DNA of 5,361 bases from SHLQ01 sp964562985 (GCA_964562985.1 CAZLWE010000103.1:1-5361); one strand, 5' to 3'. Positions 1 through 5,287 are shown, numbered from the stretch's first letter. Numbers and translations: made by a program. The notes: generated by a model from the sequence alone, not told the origin.

Positions 1-390
1 ATGTTCGCCTCCGATGGCGGTGCAGAGAGCATCGCGTCGATTACGTTGGGCGACTTCTCTCAGGGGGCATCGGACACTGTCGTAACTATTTTCGGTTTGT
101 GGGGAATGGAGCAGTTCGTAATTGGCCTGATAGGGGCCGTCATCCTGTGGCGCTACAAGGCGCTGATTCCCGTGATGGCGCTTGCATACGCGATCGAGTA
201 CTTCGGACGGTTCGCCGCCCAGTGGTATACGCCAGGCGTGACGGCAGAGAACGAACCGCCGGGTGCGGTACTCGACACTGTCCTTGTGCCACTGGCATTT
301 GTGATGTTCGGGCTGTCGCTTTGGCGATCAAAAGAAGAAAGCGGTGCTGCTCTCCCAGTGAACTCCCAGAATTCTCCCAGCGGCGCTTGA
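1..390 (+). CDS. Small multi-span membrane protein, probably 5'-truncated
   Basis: I do not recognise the family. The frame is open from the first base to a TGA at 388-390 (129 residues as seen). After about 25 polar residues come three hydrophobic segments, at roughly residues 26-50, 53-68 and 88-107. The loop between the second and third (about 70-88) contains Trp-Tyr and an acidic Glu-Asn-Glu. The C-terminal tail (from about 109) is polar and rich in Ser, Asn and Lys/Glu, as expected for a soluble end. The ATG is at position 1, so no ribosome binding site can be judged. The soluble N-terminal stretch would also fit an external loop after an earlier, unseen membrane helix, so I infer that the true start may lie upstream. 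Integral membrane location is well supported; function is not. The next gene starts 84 bp downstream on the same strand. Confidence 0.6.
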   Translation: MFASDGGAESIASITLGDFSQGASDTVVTIFGLWGMEQFVIGLIGAVILWRYKALIPVMALAYAIEYFGRFAAQWYTPGVTAENEPPGAVLDTVLVPLAFVMFGLSLWRSKEESGAALPVNSQNSPSGA

Positions 391-474
391 GTCCAGTTCC
401 TTATCGTCCTCCCTAGCGCCAATACAACTGGCCCAACAAAACTTGTAGCAATCGGCTGCGAACGGAGCAATGGC

Positions 475-1269
475 ATGAAACAGGTTTTCAAAATCTTGTT
501 GGCAGTAGGGGCTTTGGTCGTGCTCGCAGGATGCGGGAGCGACGAAACGAGTCTGACGGAAACGAGTACCCAGGTAGAAGACGAAGCGAGTGCGACGGAA
601 ACGAGTACCCAGGTGGAAGCGGTCGACCCCGCATCGGATGACGATCAGAACCCCCAGTTGCTGTACCACGACTCCCACTGGGTCACCCAGGTCGAGGTCG
701 ACAACGCGCTGGATGTGACCGTTATCAACGACATGTACGTCGACCTCGACACGATGCGGGTCACCGTTTATGCCCAGAGCCGAATACTGGCATCGCGTTT
801 GATTGTCTCTCCTCCGCAGGTCGACCCAGGCGAGTGCGAAGCCCCCCTCGTCGGCGATCGCGTTTGCCATCATCCCAATGCCGTCTACCTCAACGGGTCC
901 GGTCAGGAACTCGAAACCTCGGACGGCACCGGTGAATGGTGGGTCAAACACTCCTGGATTCTTGGCGGCGAGGGCTACTTCAACTGCCCCATTCAGCCGC
1001 AAGAGTCCTATGACAACTGTTTCTGGGTCGAAGGCGAGGTGGCCGAGGACGGCGTGTCAATACAGGTCGGTGGCGTAGAACCCGGCGATGAAGACTTCTT
1101 CAACATCCGCGGGCCGGTTTTTGGTAGCAGTCCAATCGAGTACGACCTAGCCCGCTTCGAACCAGCCGCGGACGGCTCTGGCCCCGTCGAAACGTTCACG
1201 CTGACTTGGCAATGTGAAGAAGCAGTGAGTGCGTTCGACGGAAGCGACCGAACCTGCCGCGACAGTTAA
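475..1269 (+). CDS. Secreted lipoprotein of unknown function
   Basis: This is a 264-residue exported lipoprotein. The N-terminus has Lys2 and Lys6, a hydrophobic core (residues 7-17) and a clear lipobox, Leu-Ala-Gly-Cys, with Cys20 as the predicted lipidated residue. Residues about 21-55 form a Thr/Ser/Glu-rich, low-complexity acidic linker containing a 13-residue tandem repeat. The remaining roughly 210 residues look like a globular exported domain, rich in Asp, Glu, Val and Trp, with six more cysteines (Glu-Cys-Glu, Val-Cys-His, Asn-Cys-Pro, Asn-Cys-Phe, Gln-Cys-Glu and Thr-Cys-Arg contexts). An even number of cysteines in an exported protein suggests up to three disulfides. GGAG at 464-467, 7 nt before ATG 475, fixes the start; an ATG at 470 is out of frame. 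No catalytic motif or named domain is recognised. It ends 40 bp from the convergent nitroreductase. Confidence 0.85.
   Translation: MKQVFKILLAVGALVVLAGCGSDETSLTETSTQVEDEASATETSTQVEAVDPASDDDQNPQLLYHDSHWVTQVEVDNALDVTVINDMYVDLDTMRVTVYAQSRILASRLIVSPPQVDPGECEAPLVGDRVCHHPNAVYLNGSGQELETSDGTGEWWVKHSWILGGEGYFNCPIQPQESYDNCFWVEGEVAEDGVSIQVGGVEPGDEDFFNIRGPVFGSSPIEYDLARFEPAADGSGPVETFTLTWQCEEAVSAFDGSDRTCRDS
541..618 (+). repeat. Two-copy 39-bp in-frame tandem repeat
   Basis: Units 541-579 and 580-618 are each exactly 39 bp and differ at 4 of 39 positions (unit positions 7, 13, 14 and 36). Each encodes 13 residues of the form Asp-Glu-x-Ser-x-Thr-Glu-Thr-Ser-Thr-Gln-Val-Glu. The repeat begins two codons after the lipobox cysteine and lengthens the flexible tether between the membrane anchor and the folded domain. 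Such units can expand or contract by slippage without breaking the frame. Confidence 0.9.
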
Positions 1270-1309
1270 CCAGCTGCTACTGGCTGAGAGATAGCGCTGA
1301 ACGTAGGGG

Positions 1310-1948
1310 CTAGTCGATGGTCGTGACGAGCGTGTCGAGCGGCTTGCGGACTTTGGGCATCTGCACGAGCCAATCGCCCGATGTATCGCGATAGCCCAAT
1401 GGCAGCAGGACGACCGAACGGAGGCCGAGCTCGCGGAGGCCGAGGATCTTGTCGACCGAATCTGGGTCGAAGCCCTCCATTGGGGTGCTGTCAACTCCTT
1501 GTTCCGCGGCAGCGAGCATCGCGAAACCAAGCGCGATGTATGCCTGGCGGGCGGCGTGGGCGTAGTTGGTCTCGGCGTCTCGTGGCAGCAACATGCCCTT
1601 CAGATTGTCGTAGTAGTCATCGATCAGAGGTAGGTCGCCCCGGGCTGCCTTGTTCAATTGCACGACTTCGTCGATGCGTGCTTCGGTGTAGTTGTCCCAC
1701 GCCGCAAACACGAGCAGGTGTGAGCCGTCGGTGATGGGGGACTGGTCAAGGGCCGCACCACGAATCTGGCTACGAACGTCGGCATTGGAGATGACGAACA
1801 GTTCGAAAGGCTGGGTGCCGCTCGAGGTCGGCGCCATTTGAACCGCTTCGACGATCGCGTCGACCTTCTCCTGTGGGACGGCCTTTGCCGGGTCCATCTT
1901 CTTGGTGGCGTAGCGCCAGTTCATAAGGTCGGTAAGTGTCTTGGTCAT
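1310..1948 (-). CDS. NfsB-like NAD(P)H-dependent FMN nitroreductase
   Basis: This is a cytosolic flavoenzyme of the nitroreductase superfamily. Such enzymes use NAD(P)H and FMN to reduce nitroaromatics, quinones and other electrophiles by a ping-pong two-electron mechanism, usually as homodimers. The 212 residues match the family length (E. coli NfsB, 217). N-terminal Arg-Tyr-Ala-Thr-Lys-Lys (12-17) fits the FMN-phosphate-binding Arg-(x)-Ser/Thr-x-Lys region. Ala-Pro-Thr-Ser-Ser-Gly-Thr-Gln-Pro (39-47) is the conserved Pro-Ser-Ser-x-x-x-Gln-Pro signature. Thr-Pro-Met-Glu-Gly-Phe (155-160) matches the NfsB Pro-Ile-Glu-Gly-Phe segment. The C-terminal Leu-Gly-Tyr-Arg ... Pro-Lys-Val-Arg-Lys-Pro matches the last FMN-contact region. 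ATG 1948 is chosen because AAGGAA lies 6 nt upstream and family homology starts there; the same frame stays open upstream but would run antisense through hchA. It lies 58 bp downstream of hchA on the same strand, presumably in one operon. The true physiological substrate cannot be read from sequence. Confidence 0.9.
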   Translation of the reverse strand: MTKTLTDLMNWRYATKKMDPAKAVPQEKVDAIVEAVQMAPTSSGTQPFELFVISNADVRSQIRGAALDQSPITDGSHLLVFAAWDNYTEARIDEVVQLNKAARGDLPLIDDYYDNLKGMLLPRDAETNYAHAARQAYIALGFAMLAAAEQGVDSTPMEGFDPDSVDKILGLRELGLRSVVLLPLGYRDTSGDWLVQMPKVRKPLDTLVTTID

Positions 1949-1954
1949 CTTGGG

Positions 1955-1960
1955 TTCCTT
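1955..1960 (-). promoter_or_regulatory. Shine-Dalgarno of the nitroreductase
   Basis: The minus-strand sequence is AAGGAA, 6 nt before ATG 1948. It decides the start of this gene against the longer open frame and shows that the second operon cistron has its own translation signal. Confidence 0.7.
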
Positions 1961-1988
1961 CGTGGTGGTGGGGGTGTTGTAATGGGTG

Positions 1989-2007
1989 GACGCCGTTGTG
2001 CGGCGTC
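1989..2007 (-). other. Intercistronic hairpin hchA / nitroreductase
   Basis: GACGCCG and CGGCGTC form a perfect 7-bp GC-rich stem around a 5-nt loop, beginning at the first base complementing the hchA stop codon. On the mRNA strand no U-run follows (CACCC and then ATTAC), so it does not look like a complete intrinsic terminator. It could protect the 3' end of the hchA message, be a processing site, or be a partial attenuator lowering nitroreductase expression. Roles are inference; the inverted repeat is seen directly. Confidence 0.5.
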
Positions 2008-2870
2008 TACCAGTTGTTCTTCTTGGCGTGGGCGAGCAGCGTCTTGGCTGCGAGCTCGCCGATTGGGTTAGCGGCTCCGGGGCTTGCTCCGCTGATGAGC
2101 TTGCGGTCGACGCAGACAGTGTTGTCAGCCTTCTTGTTGACGAGGTTGGCGCCAAGATCTGCGAGCTTTGTGCTGACAAGGCTGGGCATCTTTCCCGGAA
2201 GGTAGCCAATCATCGGAGTTTGCTTGTCGACCGAGTCGGGGAACACTGCAAGGTCATATCCCGCATAGAGGAAATTGCCGTCGAGTGCGGTCGCAAGGAG
2301 TGCTACTGGACCGTGGCAAAGGCTGATCGTGAAGAGGTCGTTGTCATGCGCCCAATTGAGCACCGTGGCGACGTTGGGATCATCGGGGAGGCCGAGCATT
2401 GCGCCGTGCCCGCCTGGGGTGAAGACCGCTGCGTACTGTTCGTGATCGCCGAGCGATGTGGCGACGAAATCGGCAAGGCTTAGCGGGCTATTGAAGGAGT
2501 CCTTGATCTCTGCGTAGTAGTCGTTGACGTGGCGGTCGTCCTTTGGGAACGCCCACATTTCCAGTACGACTGGTGCCCCAGTTGGGGTGGCGATCTCGAA
2601 CTCGAACCCGGCGTTGCGAAGGTGCAGCATTGGAAGCAGAGTTTCTACGGGGTGGTTGCCCGTCGAGAACTTCTTGCCGTTTTGCATCGTCATGTTCTTC
2701 TGCTCGGTGGCAATGACGAGAATCTTCTTCCTTGGGCCCTCGTACTTGTCGTAGGCGAGGTTGCTGAAGTCGGTTGTGTCCGAGGTGCCGAATTTCATGG
2801 CGAACTTCGACGGTCGGTAGGAGCCGTCTGCTTCTTCAATGGGGTTCATACCGAGCAGTGATTTGATCAT
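2007..2870 (-). CDS. hchA: HchA/Hsp31-type DJ-1 family glyoxalase III / deglycase
   Basis: This is a 287-residue cytosolic DJ-1/PfpI-superfamily protein close in length and motifs to E. coli Hsp31 (283 residues). That family converts methylglyoxal to lactate without cofactor, is reported to deglycate proteins and nucleic acids, and has holdase activity. Visible landmarks are Thr-Gly-Asn-His-Pro-Val-Glu (70-76, with nucleophile-elbow partner Glu76), Pro-Gly-Gly-His-Gly (152-156), the nucleophile motif Ser-Leu-Cys-His-Gly-Pro with Cys185 and His186, and Phe-Pro-Asp-x-x-Asp (210-215), whose Asp215 completes the triad. Aligned by eye to E. coli, the metal ligands His86 and His123 are replaced by Arg85 and Ile122, and only Glu90 remains. 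ATG 2870 is preferred (AGGA 5 nt upstream); an in-frame TTG at 2897 would add nine basic residues without a ribosome site. It is first in an operon with the nitroreductase and divergent from the TetR gene. Confidence 0.93.
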   Translation of the reverse strand: MIKSLLGMNPIEEADGSYRPSKFAMKFGTSDTTDFSNLAYDKYEGPRKKILVIATEQKNMTMQNGKKFSTGNHPVETLLPMLHLRNAGFEFEIATPTGAPVVLEMWAFPKDDRHVNDYYAEIKDSFNSPLSLADFVATSLGDHEQYAAVFTPGGHGAMLGLPDDPNVATVLNWAHDNDLFTISLCHGPVALLATALDGNFLYAGYDLAVFPDSVDKQTPMIGYLPGKMPSLVSTKLADLGANLVNKKADNTVCVDRKLISGASPGAANPIGELAAKTLLAHAKKNNW

Positions 2871-2875
2871 AAGAG

Positions 2876-2879
2876 TCCT
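2876..2879 (-). promoter_or_regulatory. Shine-Dalgarno of hchA
   Basis: AGGA on the minus strand lies 5 nt before ATG 2870. It supports the ATG over the upstream in-frame TTG at 2897. Confidence 0.55.
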
Positions 2880-2909
2880 GTCGCGTCGCTTGGACAAGAA
2901 CCGAGAGAC

Positions 2910-2938
2910 GACATAAGTAACTGGTTAGTTACTGTCAC
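2910..2938 (-). promoter_or_regulatory. Predicted hchA operon promoter
   Basis: Reading the minus strand, GTGACA (2938-2933) resembles a -35 box. It is followed after 17 nt by TATGTC (2915-2910), or after 16 nt by TTATGT, as a mediocre -10. The 5' leader to ATG 2870 would be about 33 nt and includes the hchA ribosome site. The spacer is occupied exactly by the AGTAACT palindrome, so a bound repressor would block polymerase. Box matches are approximate. Confidence 0.45.
2916..2933. promoter_or_regulatory. Palindromic operator candidate for the TetR regulator
   Basis: AGTAACTGGTTAGTTACT is a perfect 7-bp inverted repeat around GGTT, a size and symmetry typical of TetR-family operators. A second smaller symmetry, TAAC-TG-GTTA, overlaps it. 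It lies in the divergent hchA/TetR region, between the predicted -35 and -10 of hchA, and its right half (TTAGTTACT) recurs 48 bp downstream at 2973-2981, next to the repressor start. Binding by the adjacent repressor is inferred from position. Confidence 0.6.
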
Positions 2939-2992
2939 CCTATGGGGGAACCGCAGGGTAACAACCACCCGTTTAGTTACTATGGCCATATG
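2925..2992 (+). repeat. 48-bp-spaced duplicated half-site/ATG module
   Basis: TTAGTTACT occurs at 2925-2933 and again at 2973-2981, exactly 48 bp apart. In each copy an ATG follows with the same spacing (2942 and 2990), so the two ATGs are also 48 bp apart and in the same reading frame. Between half-site and ATG the copies agree only partly. Each carries a TANNNT box (TACTGT 2930-2935; TACTAT 2978-2983) whose last base is 6 nt before its ATG. Confidence 0.6.
2978..2983 (+). promoter_or_regulatory. -10 box for a leaderless TetR transcript
   Basis: TACTAT spans -12 to -7 relative to the A of ATG 2990, the geometry expected when transcription starts at the start codon. No Shine-Dalgarno precedes this ATG, which fits leaderless translation. 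No good -35 is seen 17 nt upstream (AGGGTA region). The half-site TTAGTTACT overlaps the box, so repressor binding here would give autorepression. Confidence 0.45.
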
Positions 2993-3550
2993 TCTGAAAG
3001 AGACGCTGAGGCAACGAAGGCTCGCATCCTTACCGCAGCCACAGCCGAGTTCGCCGAACACGGGTACGCCGGTGCGCGTATCGATCGCATTGCCTCCAGC
3101 GCCGACGCGAACAAGAGGATGATCTACGTCTACTTCGGCAACAAGGAGCAACTGTTCGACGACGTGATCGACGCCGCTGTCGGCGAGTTGCACGAAGCGG
3201 TGCCATTTACGCCCGAGGATCTTCCCCTCTTTGGTGCTCGCCTTTTCGACTTTCTTGTCGCTCACCCTGTGGAGATCCGGATCGATGCTTGGCGTCGTCT
3301 GGAGAGGCCGGGCAACACTCAACTCGAACAGGAAATCTTCGCCGAGAAGATCACTGCGTTGGATGTGGCGCGAGCAGTCCCGAACGCGTCGACTTGCTCG
3401 GCCGACCTTCTGGTCGCGGTGCTCGCTGCTGCGTGGTCTTGGGTCACGGTGCCGGCTCCGCTTGGTGCTCTTGCGTCGGCTGACGTTGCCCGTCAACGGC
3501 AACAGGTCGTTCTGTCGATCGAGGCTCTCTGCGCCGCTGCAAACTGCTAA
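2990..3550 (+). CDS. TetR/AcrR-family transcriptional repressor
   Basis: This is a 186-residue one-component regulator. Residues about 8-55 form the TetR DNA-binding domain: helix 1 Ala-Arg-Ile-Leu-Thr-Ala-Ala, then Phe-Ala-Glu-His-Gly-Tyr, helix 2 Ile-Asp-Arg-Ile-Ala-Ser, and recognition helix ending in Ile-Tyr-Val-Tyr-Phe-Gly-Asn-Lys-Glu-Gln-Leu-Phe (45-56), the family hallmark. The C-terminal ligand/dimer domain (about 60-186) is not assignable to a subfamily. It holds Cys136, Cys181 and Cys186, the last being the final residue, so thiol sensing is possible. ATG 2990 is chosen because it begins just before the domain and has a TACTAT box at leaderless spacing; ATG 2942 would add 16 residues with Pro/Asn/His composition encoded by apparent promoter DNA. 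It is divergent from the hchA-nitroreductase operon and probably controls it and itself. It converges on hipA with 28 bp between stops; no clear terminator is seen there. Confidence 0.9.
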   Translation: MSERDAEATKARILTAATAEFAEHGYAGARIDRIASSADANKRMIYVYFGNKEQLFDDVIDAAVGELHEAVPFTPEDLPLFGARLFDFLVAHPVEIRIDAWRRLERPGNTQLEQEIFAEKITALDVARAVPNASTCSADLLVAVLAAAWSWVTVPAPLGALASADVARQRQQVVLSIEALCAAANC

Positions 3551-3578
3551 CTGGCGGTCCTGGACTGAACGAGGCGAA

Positions 3579-4877
3579 TCAGGGAAACAAGCGAAAGTGC
3601 CGTTGGATTGCGCGTGCATCGTCGTGTGTAACCCCGGCGCTCGTGGAGAACGACAGCCACTCGCTGGCAACGGCCACGATGTCGTCGATTTCTTTGGACA
3701 CCTCGTTTGCGCTCATGCCCGCCGATGTCGCTAGCGCATCGACAATCTCGGAGCGGTCCCAATCATCTGCTTTGCCGGCCAAGGTCATTTGGTGTCGCGA
3801 CGTCCAGGCCCCTTGTGGGTTGAACGAGAACGTGATGTCGAATGCGGGCGAGAGCCGCCAGCGCCCCGACTGGTCCATCACGTACCCGATGTTCTTTGTG
3901 TGGTCGTCTTGGTTGCGGGTGACGATGTTGAAGATGCATCGCCGTACCTGTTCGACGATTTCGTTGAAGCCAAGCCCGAGTCCGCGCATGGTGAGGAAAG
4001 CCTGTTCGTACGCGGTGCCTTGGGGGATGTTGAAGTCGTATCCGGCGATTGCGCACAGCGACGCATAGTGCAGCTTGCCCGTTGCCCCGACACGGTCGAA
4101 CCGCTTTGTGAGAAAGTGCGCTCGTGGCCCCTCTTCGAGGAGTTGGCACTCCGTCATGTCGATACCCGCCGCCTTCGCCATTTGCGAATAGGCGAACTCG
4201 ATGCGCCCAAACCCGAGTGGGTCGGCGAGTTCTTTGTCTCGGTTCTCGGCAACGCCGTCGAACTTGAGCAGCCAGTGTTCGAAGCCGGGGGACAGGTTCG
4301 GGGCTTGGCCGGATCGAACCTCGCCGGTTGTTTGGTTGTACGCAATCACGGCCTTGGCGCGGGCGCCTCCCGCCGACGTGCCAACCGAGAGGATCTGGGC
4401 GAAGTCGTCGCTGTCGTGCAGGCCGGTAGAGAGCTGGCCTTTGGCCTGTAGAGCGTTCGATGCGAGTTCGACCAGCCTGGCAACGTCGAGCGCGTCATCG
4501 GCAACGTCAGGGCGTCCGGTTGCCGGAGTGAACTCCAACGCCCCCATGCCGCGGTTTCCGGTGTAGCAGAGCCGTTCGAGCGGGGTGAGGCGGTCGTTGC
4601 GGCCTTGGCGCGCCAGCCATTGGCGTATCAATGCCTCGCCGAACTTGTCCGGGAGCGAATCAATCACGAGCGGGGGGAGCCCCTTGAACGTGGCCTCGTT
4701 GCGTTGCTCGAATCCGCTGAAGGTGCGATTGTCCAGCGGCATGAGCAGTGGTGAGACCTGCACCAGCGACGAGGTGAACTCGTCAACGTAACGAAACGAG
4801 ATTCGTTGGTTGGCGTCGGCGGCGAGCGAAGCAATGTGGCGGCCCCACAGCCAGACTTTGACGTTGTTGGTGGTCAT
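3579..4877 (-). CDS. hipA: HipA-family serine/threonine kinase toxin
   Basis: This is a 432-residue toxin kinase (E. coli HipA, 440). HipA proteins phosphorylate translation factors, classically glutamyl-tRNA synthetase, producing growth arrest and tolerance, and are neutralised by the cognate HipB. The N-terminal subdomain (about 5-110) carries the family segment Leu-Pro-Asp-Lys-Phe-Gly-Glu (75-81). The glycine-rich P-loop Ser-Ala-Gly-Gly-Ala-Arg-Ala-Lys is at 168-175, with Ser168 matching the autophosphorylated serine. Leu-Leu-Lys-Phe-Asp (203-207) gives the ATP-binding Lys205. The catalytic loop Asn-Gln-Asp-Asp-His-Thr-Lys-Asn (322-329) gives Asp324 and Asn329, and Ala-Phe-Asp (345-347) the metal-binding Asp347. 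Leu-Ala-Gly-Lys (366-369) and the helical C-terminus follow. All key residues are present, so it looks active. ATG 4877 overlaps the hipB stop as ATGA, giving translational coupling; seven upstream in-frame codons are inside hipB. The actual target is unknown. Confidence 0.93.
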   Translation of the reverse strand: MTTNNVKVWLWGRHIASLAADANQRISFRYVDEFTSSLVQVSPLLMPLDNRTFSGFEQRNEATFKGLPPLVIDSLPDKFGEALIRQWLARQGRNDRLTPLERLCYTGNRGMGALEFTPATGRPDVADDALDVARLVELASNALQAKGQLSTGLHDSDDFAQILSVGTSAGGARAKAVIAYNQTTGEVRSGQAPNLSPGFEHWLLKFDGVAENRDKELADPLGFGRIEFAYSQMAKAAGIDMTECQLLEEGPRAHFLTKRFDRVGATGKLHYASLCAIAGYDFNIPQGTAYEQAFLTMRGLGLGFNEIVEQVRRCIFNIVTRNQDDHTKNIGYVMDQSGRWRLSPAFDITFSFNPQGAWTSRHQMTLAGKADDWDRSEIVDALATSAGMSANEVSKEIDDIVAVASEWLSFSTSAGVTHDDARAIQRHFRLFP

Positions 4878-5215
4878 TGCTCGGTGCCCCATGCCCACTC
4901 GCCGTCAGCGGTGTTGGTCGCCCTCGGCCGTGCCCGGAGCCGCTCGGAAGCGTCGGGGTTCAGCGGGTCGAGGGGTCGTTCGGGCAGGACCTGGTCCAGG
5001 ACCTCGAGTGCGCCGAGGACTCGGATAATCCGTATGAAGGTGTCGAGTGATGGCGAGTAGTCGTGGTCGCCCTCGTACCGTCGGATGGTGTTTATGCCGA
5101 GTCCGGCCCGCTCAGCGAGCGTGCTTTGGGTCATATTCTGTTCGAGGCGTTCCCGCCGACAGCGTGCGCGAAGCGCGGCATTGATAGCCTCGTCTGTCAA
5201 AAACAACCAATCCAT
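4874..5215 (-). CDS. hipB: HipB-like XRE-family antitoxin/autorepressor
   Basis: This is a 113-residue helix-turn-helix antitoxin. Residues about 13-72 form a Cro/C1 (XRE) domain: Met-Thr-Gln-Ser-Thr-Leu-Ala-Glu-Arg-Ala-Gly (28-38) is helix 2 and Ile-Asn-Thr-Ile-Arg-Arg-Tyr-Glu (41-48) the recognition helix, followed by Ser-Pro-Ser-Leu-Asp-Thr-Phe (54-60) and the closing hydrophobic helix. The tail from about 76 is proline- and arginine-rich and ends with two tryptophans (107 and 109), likely disordered when free. In E. coli the HipB tail ends in Trp and contacts HipA, so this tail may do the same; that is inference. ATG 5215 is chosen because a promoter with -10 TATGTT lies at leaderless spacing and the TTG at 5269 would include that promoter. 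It is the first gene of the module and overlaps hipA by 4 bp. It likely represses its own promoter, with HipA as co-repressor. Confidence 0.9.
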   Translation of the reverse strand: MDWLFLTDEAINAALRARCRRERLEQNMTQSTLAERAGLGINTIRRYEGDHDYSPSLDTFIRIIRVLGALEVLDQVLPERPLDPLNPDASERLRARPRATNTADGEWAWGTEQ

Positions 5216-5221
5216 GTCTTT

Positions 5222-5250
5222 AACATACCGTATGTGGTTGTTTATGTCCA
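5222..5250 (-). promoter_or_regulatory. hipBA promoter, leaderless geometry
   Basis: On the minus strand, TGGACA (5250-5245, five of six to TTGACA), a 17-nt spacer and TATGTT (5227-5222) form a good sigma70/SigA-type promoter. TATGTT occupies -12 to -7 relative to ATG 5215, so transcription would begin at the start codon. Only a weak AAAG precedes that ATG, consistent with leaderless translation. Confidence 0.65.
5223..5235. promoter_or_regulatory. Candidate HipB operator
   Basis: ACATAC-C-GTATGT is a perfect 6-bp inverted repeat around one base, overlapping the hipB -10 box, so occupancy would shut off the promoter. A further TATGT half-site stands at 5243-5247 in the -35 area. The sequence differs from the E. 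coli HipB operator (TATCC-N8-GGATA), as expected for a distant homolog. Assignment rests on position and symmetry. Confidence 0.5.
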
Positions 5251-5287
5251 GATCTGCCACCTTAAGCAACCGATGACGGGTGTTTAC

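Noticed and set aside
691..750. Perfect 12-bp inverted repeat GTCGAGGTCGAC / GTCGACCTCGAC
   Set aside because: It lies within the lipoprotein gene and arises from Val-Glu-Val-Asp and Val-Asp-Leu-Asp codons with favoured C/G third bases; a 36-nt loop makes a functional hairpin unlikely.
328..1002. Long minus-strand open frame opposite the lipoprotein
   Set aside because: It is antisense to a gene with lipobox and Shine-Dalgarno; composition looks like a GC-driven shadow and no domain is seen.
1270..1309. Possible terminator between the convergent lipoprotein and nitroreductase genes
   Set aside because: Only a 4-bp CCAG/CTGG stem and no T-run on either strand.
1949..2209. 87-codon N-terminal extension of the nitroreductase frame
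   Set aside because: It overlaps the end of hchA in another frame, is low-complexity Ser/Thr/Arg, and the family homology begins at ATG 1948, which has its own AAGGAA.
1986..2483. 165-codon plus-strand frame opposite hchA
   Set aside because: Shadow frame; the opposite strand encodes the complete DJ-1 family motifs.
2007..2897. Longer hchA from the in-frame TTG at 2897
   Set aside because: It adds nine mostly basic residues with no ribosome site; ATG 2870 has AGGA at 5 nt and gives a family-like length.
3551..3578. Possible terminator between the convergent TetR and hipA genes
   Set aside because: Only GTCC-T-GGAC is found, too short and without a T-run.
2867..3670. Minus-strand open frame opposite the TetR gene
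   Set aside because: It spans the divergent promoter, the TetR gene and the hipA end; no recognisable domain.
3789..4451. 220-codon plus-strand frame opposite hipA
   Set aside because: Shadow of hipA codons; hipA has full kinase motifs on the other strand.
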